NCBI GenBank assembly: GCA_031296935.1
Contig: JAVDPD010000002.1
Location: 147,501-211,500, forward strand
Source of the DNA: Cerasicoccus maritimus
GTDB taxonomy: Bacteria > Verrucomicrobiota > Verrucomicrobiia > Opitutales > Cerasicoccaceae
Length of the DNA: 64,000 bases
Direction of reading: 5' to 3'
The notes under the pieces: generated by a model
Databases searched by the model: none
What the model was told of the DNA's origin: nothing
The model's input: only the letters and a program-made list of their open reading frames with translations
Made by a program: the position numbers and the translations under genes
Part shown: positions 50,401 through 57,618 of the stretch, piece after piece
Position numbering within the stretch: the stretch's first letter is position 1
How the letters are laid out: every line of letters starts with the position of its first letter

Positions 50401-52818
50401 GTGCTTTATCCTCTGCCAGAGCAGAATGAGTATAATTTGTCTTCTCCCAATCCCGACCTAGTTGCCAATGTGACTGCAGGAGATTGGAATCTAATAACTG
50501 ATACTTCGGCTCCAAATCAGCAGGCCTACGAAGTTAACGGTGTAGCACAAGGTGTTTCTAAAACCTTCGTTTATGATTTGGCGAATTTGAACGATCTGAT
50601 CGTTGATCTGAATGGTCCCACTGTTATTTATGCTCCGTGGCTGATCAGCTCAACGACTGAAGCGAGCGATGCCGATGCTGATACGTTGAGCTACACGCTT
50701 AAGGATGCCAATGATAACCAAATTATCGGAGCTGACGGAAATCCTTTTGTGGTCACGTTAAATGGCGGTGTGACGAGCTATAAAGATGTCAATATTGTTA
50801 TCGACGAGGATTCCCCTCTCTATGATGGCGGTAGTTACACTTATCCTTGGAAGATTGAGTGGACTTACACACAGAATAGTGCGGATGCTGCGGCCTATGC
50901 ACGATTAGCTCCAACGCCATATAGCTTCGAAAATATCCCAGTGACCAATGTCGATATGGCGATCCAGTCTGTAGTCCTGACTGAGGGCACTTACATTTTG
51001 GATGATGCCAACGGCACTGGACGTCTACCCATTTCGGTTTCGATTATCAATCGTGGTGCTGATTTCGATGTCGGCTCCCCAGAAAGTCTTACTGACGATT
51101 TTCTCGATCCAACGAATCTGTCCGTCCACTTGTCTACCGATCAGATTTTCGGTAACAGTGATGACGTAAATCTCGGCAACTTTGCCCAGTCAAATATTCT
51201 CAATAATGGGAATCAGATTATCTTCCAATCTGAGATCAATCTGCCATTCACGACGCCTGCGGGTAACTATTATGTCCTGCTCCGTTTTGATTCTTCTGAG
51301 ACTCTAGGCGAATTTACCCTTGCGAATAACTCCTACACTCAAGGGCCGGGATTCGTGATTGTTCGTGCGCCTAATTTGACCATTCAGAACATCGTTGGTT
51401 TCTCGCCAACTTATCCTTACCATCCAGAACAAAGTAGCTATATTACCTACGATATCGTGAATACTGGTCTGGGCTCGGTAACTGAAGATGAAGCGTTCTC
51501 GGTTACCGTTGGACTATATGCGCGGGATCTGGACAGCGATGAGTACACTACTGCAACCTTGATACGAGAGTATGATGCGGTGGAGCACAGCCTCTTTTTA
51601 CCTGAAGTCAGCGCGCAATATCCGAATGGTAGTTCCTCAAGCATTGTACATCAACTAGAGCTGCCATCTACGCGTGATGTTCTCGCGGGTATTGGAGCCG
51701 TTTCGGCTGATGATCCTGAAGATTCAGCAGAGGTGTATAACGCGCTTTATGATATGGATGACTACTACTTCTATTTTGTCATCACTGTCGATGTTAACGA
51801 CGATATTCTTGAATCGAGTGAGACGAATTTATTCTTCGATTTTCAGGACTTTGTGATCACTCCGGTAAATTATCGTGCTTACAACTCAAACAGCGAAACT
51901 TTTGACATTACATTCGAGAATTTTGGACTCTACACTAGCCATGCGGTTTTCAGCAATTACGTCATTACTAGTGATGGCAGTGAGGTCATGACCAACGTAG
52001 CGAATGCTCTGATTCCTGGATATAACGGAATTACAGTTCTCTTAGCATACGCGCTTGGACTGAATCCAACTCCTGGCGTTGATGATTTTGGGAATGAGTA
52101 TGCGCAGGGTAGTCCTCTGTATCGCCCACAATACGCAAATGGTGTTTTCTCCTATGACATTGAACCCTATGGTGAAGATGATTTCTTAGCCATGACTTTC
52201 GACTTCAATGTTCGTGCTTCGGATATTGCAATCGAAGTTCAAGCTAGTAGCGATTTGATCACTTGGGACACTATCCTTGAGCTTACCCCTCCCTATACGG
52301 ATATTTCTGGGGAGCAGAGTCTCACCGGATTTAACGGTCTCATTTACCAACCAGTGGTCATGGCGCTAGAAGGTAATGTGTCGGACGTGCAGGATGTATA
52401 CACTGCTCGCATTACAGTGAGAGACTCCGAGCCTTATGATGGGAACAATTCTCGGTTCATGCGCATACATGTTGATACGGGTACCGTAACGACTCCTGTG
52501 ACTCAGCCTGTATTAACATCCACGCTTTATTACGAGGATGGAAACTTTGAGTCGATTATCCTGAACTGGACTGGTGATCCTGTTTATGAGACTGGCAGTG
52601 ACACATTGAATGGAGCTTATCACATAGAAAGAGCTGTTGGAGAAGATGATTTTGAGCTGCTGGCAGTTGTGATTACGGCACTCACCAACGGGAACTTCCG
52701 TTATGTGGATGAGAGTGCATCCGCTGGGAACACCTACACATACCGAGTTCGTGCTGTATCGATTGATGGCGCAGGCACTTACTCTGATGGTTCCGAGATT
52801 TCGGTTCCAACTCAGTAA
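47473..52818 (+). CDS. Giant exported protein: RCC1 beta-propeller plus CARDB-like and FN3-like modules
   Basis: A 1781-residue protein with a signal peptide (about 14-34, AAAVTCSMLVTSVLYG). Residues about 48-430 hold seven RCC1-type repeats, each with WG-x-N/S-x3-GQLG or a close variant (for example WGLNDSGQLGQG, WGANSLGQLGIG, WGINATGQLGLG), enough for one seven-bladed propeller. Then follow CARDB-like beta modules (from about 415 and 545), two related 150-residue units (about 690-855 and 1000-1155) separated by a jellyroll-like segment with TFSVDGE, further CARDB-like units and a C-terminal FN3-like domain. It ends VPTQ with no sorting tail. Gene is 147 bases after the secretin; a surface or adhesive role is inferred. 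Confidence 0.85.
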   Translation: MNSETLFSHQHKIPKIAAAVTCSMLVTSVLYGADILSAGDQFGGSIDSGVLRTWGLNDSGQLGQGTQTTNPTPESVDSNENFKLVEAGPDFMFGITEDGDVYAWGANSLGQLGIGSTDNESSPTSTTFSVKISDVSAGIDHALGIDVNGYLYAWGSVASGQLGLGVFQDPVPESFDDTIVESPTQVGTNTWLDIAAGSQFSVAVRSDNTLWIWGGGAISILGLSSSDYLSPVQVPGSTAISWAEVEAGSYHVIARTTDGRIYTWGINATGQLGLGDTTARTSPTQVGSATDWVSISTGANQSYAINSSGALYGWGLNSSEQLGKDVTVSSGSIPNNYMLTSPVVLASGVFSVVDGGRDESGSGGTMPDGTELTGFTLMKGSPNAESEGVYSVGGNLSGQLGTGSTSYSTSYDPQRTSADGAEISISDPTIATTTLGVNSEIQISVDVSNTGTVDVTDTYTVELYVSTSSTYSENTATYLAGRDIEQDLDVNNSKQETFNVEVPVRTSGTYYLISRVFFENSSSENSSDTMVGSTEITIVRPDIKIENLDFADGTTIDFGETFENISFEMTNGTIGIVNPETDITIEAYLITDLAFEAGVDTLPTTNQLIPEADTSYTGGLNAYDAGEDADPPVTVTISLNSLDLPETQSSREYFQIVFVVNRESGVGEEDGVTENNYLTQTVRIKSPDSVAAAIGFGDIEGNGADIGKVGQWASVTDQYAYNLDALQSPTLAPGGSQSMSLEVYGPTTISAPWLMNAGSDSTLTYTLKGADNTNIAFVGSAPLLDSLQPSYQAVDIVIDQDSALYSNAVGVPYPWTITWTYTQGAASETGYARVDLEVPNFVPDSNSFVFLGIDDESAPSGDDRSVSIDLDEGDFVAGQSAAMNLDYEFAGSSLVTFWWRTDGDEDEDTFTFSVDGEVQTLPTQIYGATSSNATISGYTGWQKVAFIVGGGPHTLRWVFSKGSDNSDANAYIDGLEVLYPLPEQNEYNLSSPNPDLVANVTAGDWNLITDTSAPNQQAYEVNGVAQGVSKTFVYDLANLNDLIVDLNGPTVIYAPWLISSTTEASDADADTLSYTLKDANDNQIIGADGNPFVVTLNGGVTSYKDVNIVIDEDSPLYDGGSYTYPWKIEWTYTQNSADAAAYARLAPTPYSFENIPVTNVDMAIQSVVLTEGTYILDDANGTGRLPISVSIINRGADFDVGSPESLTDDFLDPTNLSVHLSTDQIFGNSDDVNLGNFAQSNILNNGNQIIFQSEINLPFTTPAGNYYVLLRFDSSETLGEFTLANNSYTQGPGFVIVRAPNLTIQNIVGFSPTYPYHPEQSSYITYDIVNTGLGSVTEDEAFSVTVGLYARDLDSDEYTTATLIREYDAVEHSLFLPEVSAQYPNGSSSSIVHQLELPSTRDVLAGIGAVSADDPEDSAEVYNALYDMDDYYFYFVITVDVNDDILESSETNLFFDFQDFVITPVNYRAYNSNSETFDITFENFGLYTSHAVFSNYVITSDGSEVMTNVANALIPGYNGITVLLAYALGLNPTPGVDDFGNEYAQGSPLYRPQYANGVFSYDIEPYGEDDFLAMTFDFNVRASDIAIEVQASSDLITWDTILELTPPYTDISGEQSLTGFNGLIYQPVVMALEGNVSDVQDVYTARITVRDSEPYDGNNSRFMRIHVDTGTVTTPVTQPVLTSTLYYEDGNFESIILNWTGDPVYETGSDTLNGAYHIERAVGEDDFELLAVVITALTNGNFRYVDESASAGNTYTYRVRAVSIDGAGTYSDGSEISVPTQ

Positions 52819-52837
52819 CCTCAAAAAGCCCCCCACA

Positions 52838-53221
52838 ATGATTAGTAACTACCTCGACATGCGTGGCAAAAGTGGTCCTGCCGGATTCCTTGTTTCCTTT
52901 TTAGGGGCTGCGGTTATGGCCGTCTTGCTGGACAAGCTGATCTACCAGTGGTTGCATACGAATCACCATTTATCCGGGCTCATTGTCTTTATCTCGATTT
53001 TGATCTGCGTCTTTGCGTCTGCCCTCATTCTTACTCAGACGATCCGCCGTCTGAATGATATGGGCTGGCATGGCATGTATTCGTTGTTGCTGGTTTTTCC
53101 CTGTGCGGCAGTTGCCCTGCTAGCGCTCTTCGGCGTCGAGCTGAGCGCCTTGATGGTCATTGTGTTGGCCTTGGGTGTGTTGGTCTTGGCCCCACTTTGC
53201 TTTATTCAAGGTAACGGTTAG
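52838..53221 (+). CDS. Small membrane protein (DUF805-like)
   Basis: A 127-residue protein from ATG 52838, 19 bases after the giant gene's stop. It has four hydrophobic helices (about 15-33, 43-63, 82-100 and 103-121) and contains TIRRLNDMGWHG, the pattern RRLHD-x-G-x-SG of DUF805 proteins. Function is unknown. Confidence 0.72.
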   Translation: MISNYLDMRGKSGPAGFLVSFLGAAVMAVLLDKLIYQWLHTNHHLSGLIVFISILICVFASALILTQTIRRLNDMGWHGMYSLLLVFPCAAVALLALFGVELSALMVIVLALGVLVLAPLCFIQGNG

Positions 53222-53350
53222 GCATTCTCAGCTTTTTACCTATTCTAAGAGGCACGGCCTTTCATGGATAGTCAGTGGCTGGTTGTCTAAAACTAGTGTT
53301 GCTCTGAGTGTTATGGCTGCGCATATTCGGTAGCAACAACGATTGTTGCT

Positions 53351-54478
53351 ATGCGATTATATGCATTTTTCTCTCTTGCTCTGGGTGCGTTGCTTTTGGT
53401 TGGTTGTCCGAAGCGCAACGAATTCGCTGAGCCTCCACCTCCCTCTGTCTCGGTATCCATTGTCGAGCCGCAAACAGTGACCGTGTATGATTCTATGCCG
53501 GGGCAGACAGCTGCCGCCAATACGGTGGACATCGTTGCCCGCGTTCAGGGCTTTCTGGAAACTCAGGCATTCGATGATGGCGCCTACGTGAAGAAGGACC
53601 AGCTACTCTTCACCATCGATCCCGCAGAATACCAGGCGAACTTAAATGCAGCCAAGGGTAAGATGAGCAGTGCGCAGGCATCGGTGGATCTCGCGGAAAC
53701 CACCTATAAACGGAATAAAGAGCTCTTTGCTACGCAGGCAATTTCGGAGTTGGAGATGCTGCAATCCGAAGCGGATCTGGACTTGGTGAAAGGCCAATTT
53801 GAGCAAGCAAAGGCTGAGCTGGCCCGTGCGAAGTTGGACTTGAGTTACACGGAGATCGTTACGCCAATTGATGGAAAGGTGTCGCGCGAATTCGTCAGTC
53901 CGGGTAACTTGGTCGGCCCCGGAGTGAGTAATGCTCTGGCGCGCGTAGTGAGCGTTGATCCAATGTATTTCTATTTCAACGTCGATGAGCGCACGCTGTT
54001 GGATTATCAGAAAATCGACCGCAGGATGAAGCAGCAGGACAGCACTGCGCGCATGAGAGTTTCGCTGGAGTTGGCGGATGGCAGTATTTACTCGCAACAG
54101 GGCGAGGTGGATTATGTGGATAATCAAGTGGATACGATGACCGGCACGATTGAGATTCGCGCAGTATTCCCCAATCCAGATCTTCAGCTGTATCCTGGGC
54201 TTTTTGGCAACATTCGTTTTGCTGACAAGCGTGAGGACTCAATTGTAGTGCCTGAAACAGTGATCCAGAAAGACTTGGCGGGCGATTTTGTGCTAGTGGT
54301 CAACGACCAGAGCATCGTGGAAATCCGCTACGTTAAGAAAGGTGCGCGGGTTGAGCAGGGCATTATTTTGCTGGAAGGCTTGGAGGCTGGCGAAAAGCTG
54401 ATCATCAACGGCATCCAACGGGCAAGGCCTGGCGCTCCCGTCAAAATCGATGATCAGGCCACACCGAAACCGGAGTAA
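53351..54478 (+). CDS. RND efflux periplasmic adaptor lipoprotein (MFP)
   Basis: A 375-residue membrane fusion protein. The N-terminus RLYAFFSLALGALLLVGCPK carries a lipobox LVGC with Cys19, so the mature protein is membrane-anchored by lipid. Then come the barrel-sandwich half (DIVARVQGFLETQAFDDGAYVKKDQLLFTID), an alpha-hairpin (about 95-155), the second lipoyl half (LDLSYTEIVTPIDGKVSREFVSPGNLV) and a C-terminal beta barrel ending in GLEAGEKLIINGIQRARPG. It is the AcrA/MexA equivalent for the pump encoded next. No local regulator gene is seen. Confidence 0.94.
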   Translation: MRLYAFFSLALGALLLVGCPKRNEFAEPPPPSVSVSIVEPQTVTVYDSMPGQTAAANTVDIVARVQGFLETQAFDDGAYVKKDQLLFTIDPAEYQANLNAAKGKMSSAQASVDLAETTYKRNKELFATQAISELEMLQSEADLDLVKGQFEQAKAELARAKLDLSYTEIVTPIDGKVSREFVSPGNLVGPGVSNALARVVSVDPMYFYFNVDERTLLDYQKIDRRMKQQDSTARMRVSLELADGSIYSQQGEVDYVDNQVDTMTGTIEIRAVFPNPDLQLYPGLFGNIRFADKREDSIVVPETVIQKDLAGDFVLVVNDQSIVEIRYVKKGARVEQGIILLEGLEAGEKLIINGIQRARPGAPVKIDDQATPKPE

Positions 54479-54483
54479 CGTCG

Positions 54484-57400
54484 ATGTTCAGCCACTTCTT
54501 CATTCGACGGCCGATCTTTGCTGCGGTTATTTCAATCGTCATCATGCTATTGGGCGCGTTTGCGCTCATCTCTCTGCCGATCGAGCGCTATCCAGAAATT
54601 GCGCCTCCGCAGGTAACCATTTCCGCGGTCTATCCAGGCGCTAATGCACAAACCGTTGCCGAGACGGTTGCCTCGCCGATTGAGCAAGAGGTCAACGGCG
54701 TTGAGAACATGATCTACATGTCGAGTGTGTCGGCCAACGATGGCACGATGAGTCTTACCGTGACTTTCGAGTCCGGCGTGGACCAGGATATGTCCAACGT
54801 GCTCACGCAGAACCGCGTGTCGAAGGCTCAATCCCAATTGCCACAGGAAGTGCAGCGTATGGGCGTGACGGTGAAGAAAAAGTCCTCCGTTGCAAATATG
54901 TATGTCGCGCTCACTTCACCCGATGGAACCTACGATGACGTATTTCTCTCGAATTATTTGGAATTGCGCATCAAGGACGAAGTGGCCCGTGTCAATGGTG
55001 TTGGCGAGGTCCAGACTTTTGGCGTCGGTAAATACGCCATGCGCATTTGGCTCGATCCACAAAAGATGACTGCCCGGAAAGTTTCTGTCGACGAAATCGT
55101 GGCCGCAGTACAGCAGCAGAATGTGCAGGTGGCGGCAGGTTCGATTGGTGAGCCGCCGGCGCCGCCCGGTCAGCCGTTTCAGTTGACTGTAAATGTGCAA
55201 GGCCGCTTGGTCGACCCGGACCAGTTTGCCGAAATAATAATCCGCTCTACCGCAGAGGGGGGAGCGCTGCGTATTAAAGATGTTGCTCGGGTTGAGGTGG
55301 GGGCGGAATCTTATCGCCTCGGCTCAACATTTAATGGGCAGGATTGTGCCGCCTTCGCGATTTATCAGATACCCGGCGCTAATGCCATTCAGGTTGTCGA
55401 TGGCGTTAAAGCTAAGCTGGGTGAGTTGGCAAAGAACTTTCCGAAGGGGCTTACTTATGACATTGTTTATGACGACACTGTAGCTATTCGCGCATCGATT
55501 AAGGAGGTGGTGACCACCCTGTTCATCACTTTGGCATTGGTGGTGTTTACGGTTTTTGTCTTCCTACAGAATTTCCGTGCGACTCTTATCCCGTCTCTCA
55601 CGATTCCTGTCTCGCTGATTGGCACGTTTGCCGTGATGTCGGTCATGGGTTTTTCGATTAACACGCTGACGCTCTTTGGCCTTGTCCTCGTTATTGGCAT
55701 CGTGGTGGACGACGCCATTGTGGTTGTGGAAAACTGCACGCTGAACATTGAGGAGCATGGCATGAGCCCTAAGGACGCCGCGATGAAAACCATGACTGAG
55801 GTTTCCGGTCCGGTCATCGCAACGACGTTGGTATTGCTTGCGGTGTTCATTCCGACCGCCTTCATGAGTGGCATTTCTGGCACCCTGTTCCGCCAGTTTG
55901 CGCTAACCATCGCGATCGCTACGGTGTTCAGCTCGATTAACGCCCTTACATTGAGCCCCGCGCTTTGTGGTGTGTTGCTCAAGAAATCCAGTGGCAAGGT
56001 TCCCTGGTTTTTCCGACTCTTTAATCAGGGAATGGATGGCACGACGAAGCGCTATCACGGAGTGGTCCGCTTTGCGCTGCGGAAGGCAGCGATCGGTTTA
56101 GTGATCTTTGTTGGGCTGGTCGTGTTTGCTGGGTGGGGCTTTGTGAATCTGCCAGGTGGTTTCGTGCCGCAGGAAGACGAAGGTTATTGCATCACCAGCG
56201 TCCAGCTTCCGGAAGCGGCAGCGCTTGATCGGACACAAGCAGTCATGCGGCAGGTTGATTCTGTGGCTGAGGGGGTTCCCGGAGTCGCCCGTTATCTTTC
56301 GGTTTCAGGATTCTCACTGATTGATGGCGCGGTGGCTTCAAATACCGGTTTTGCAGTGGTGGTGTTTAAAGACTGGTCGGAGCGTCCGCCGGATGAACAC
56401 CAGAATAGGATTATAATGGGGCTGAATCGACGTCTCAGCCAATTGCAGGATTGCCTCGCATTCAGCTTCCCCACGCCCTCTCTGCCAGGTTTGGGCTTGA
56501 GTGGCGGTTTCACCTTTATGTTGGAAGACCGGGAAGGGGTAGGCCTTCAGCAGCTACAGCAGACTGCGGATTATGTCATCCAGGCTGGCAATGCGCAGAC
56601 TGCGTTGACGGGTATGTATACTCCATTTCGCGCCAATGTGCCTCAGCTGTTTGTCGATGTAAATCGTGAGCAGGTCATGAATCGCGGCATTCCGTTGGGG
56701 AGCATTTGGGGGACGCTGCAAACTTACCTTGGTTCCAATTATATCAATGACTACACGGATTTTGGCCGCGTATTCAAAGTCTATGCGCAAGCTGGTAGCG
56801 ACTACCGCGCGCAGCCCGATGACATCGGGAAGCTGGAGATTCAAACGCCCAATGGAGAGATGGCGCCGCTGGCCAACTTTATCGAAGTTGAAGAGACGCT
56901 TGGCCCGCAAACCATTACGCGCTTCAACATGTATCCTTCGGTGAAGATCATGGGGAGTCCAGCGCCAGGCTTTAGTTCCGGCGCTGCGATGGAAGTGATC
57001 GAGAATATGGCGGCTACGAGTCTGCCGGCTGCTTTCGGCTATGATTGGACTGAGTTGTCTTATCAGGAGAAAATTGCGCAGGGCGGCACGACGATCATTT
57101 TCGCGTTGGCCATCATCTTGGTTTATCTCGTGCTCGCCGCGCAATATGAGAGTTGGTCTTTGCCGATCTCGGTTTGTCTAGCCGTGCCGACTGCGCTCTT
57201 GGGGGCGGTATCGGCCTTGATGATTCGTGGATACGATAGCAATGTTTATACAAAGATTGGCATCGTTCTTCTCATCGGTTTGTCGACCAAGAGCGCGATC
57301 CTCATTGTTGAATTTGCTAAGGCTCAAAGGGATGATGGATTGTCGGTCTTTGATGCGGCCTTGTCGGCCGCGCGTTTGCGATTTCGCGCGGTGCTCATGA

Positions 57401-57612
57401 CGGCCTTCTCTTTCATCCTCGGTGTCATTCCGTTACTGATTGCGACAGGCGCTGGCGCGGAGAGTCGCAAGGCTATTGGCACTGCGGTGTTCGGCGGCAT
57501 GGTGGTCGCCACGGTCGTCAGCGTGATCGTTGTGCCGATGTTGTATTACATTGTTCAAAACATTTCTGAAAAGTTCGGGCGTGCATCCAAGCCAACCGAG
57601 CACAAATCCTGA
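54484..57612 (+). CDS. RND multidrug efflux permease (HAE1/AcrB family)
   Basis: A 1042-residue proton-driven pump, the normal AcrB length, with twelve membrane helices and two large periplasmic loops. The start MFSHFFIRRPIFAAVISIVIMLLG, ALISLPIERYPEIAPPQVTISAVYPGA and the TM4 proton-relay pair D409-D410 in GIVVDDAIVVVEN identify HAE1. The central GGFVPQEDEGY and the TM10 Lys region (LIGLSTKSAILIVEFAK) are also present. Likely substrates are amphiphilic drugs or envelope lipids. Confidence 0.96.
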   Translation: MFSHFFIRRPIFAAVISIVIMLLGAFALISLPIERYPEIAPPQVTISAVYPGANAQTVAETVASPIEQEVNGVENMIYMSSVSANDGTMSLTVTFESGVDQDMSNVLTQNRVSKAQSQLPQEVQRMGVTVKKKSSVANMYVALTSPDGTYDDVFLSNYLELRIKDEVARVNGVGEVQTFGVGKYAMRIWLDPQKMTARKVSVDEIVAAVQQQNVQVAAGSIGEPPAPPGQPFQLTVNVQGRLVDPDQFAEIIIRSTAEGGALRIKDVARVEVGAESYRLGSTFNGQDCAAFAIYQIPGANAIQVVDGVKAKLGELAKNFPKGLTYDIVYDDTVAIRASIKEVVTTLFITLALVVFTVFVFLQNFRATLIPSLTIPVSLIGTFAVMSVMGFSINTLTLFGLVLVIGIVVDDAIVVVENCTLNIEEHGMSPKDAAMKTMTEVSGPVIATTLVLLAVFIPTAFMSGISGTLFRQFALTIAIATVFSSINALTLSPALCGVLLKKSSGKVPWFFRLFNQGMDGTTKRYHGVVRFALRKAAIGLVIFVGLVVFAGWGFVNLPGGFVPQEDEGYCITSVQLPEAAALDRTQAVMRQVDSVAEGVPGVARYLSVSGFSLIDGAVASNTGFAVVVFKDWSERPPDEHQNRIIMGLNRRLSQLQDCLAFSFPTPSLPGLGLSGGFTFMLEDREGVGLQQLQQTADYVIQAGNAQTALTGMYTPFRANVPQLFVDVNREQVMNRGIPLGSIWGTLQTYLGSNYINDYTDFGRVFKVYAQAGSDYRAQPDDIGKLEIQTPNGEMAPLANFIEVEETLGPQTITRFNMYPSVKIMGSPAPGFSSGAAMEVIENMAATSLPAAFGYDWTELSYQEKIAQGGTTIIFALAIILVYLVLAAQYESWSLPISVCLAVPTALLGAVSALMIRGYDSNVYTKIGIVLLIGLSTKSAILIVEFAKAQRDDGLSVFDAALSAARLRFRAVLMTAFSFILGVIPLLIATGAGAESRKAIGTAVFGGMVVATVVSVIVVPMLYYIVQNISEKFGRASKPTEHKS

Positions 57613-57618
57613 TACGTC

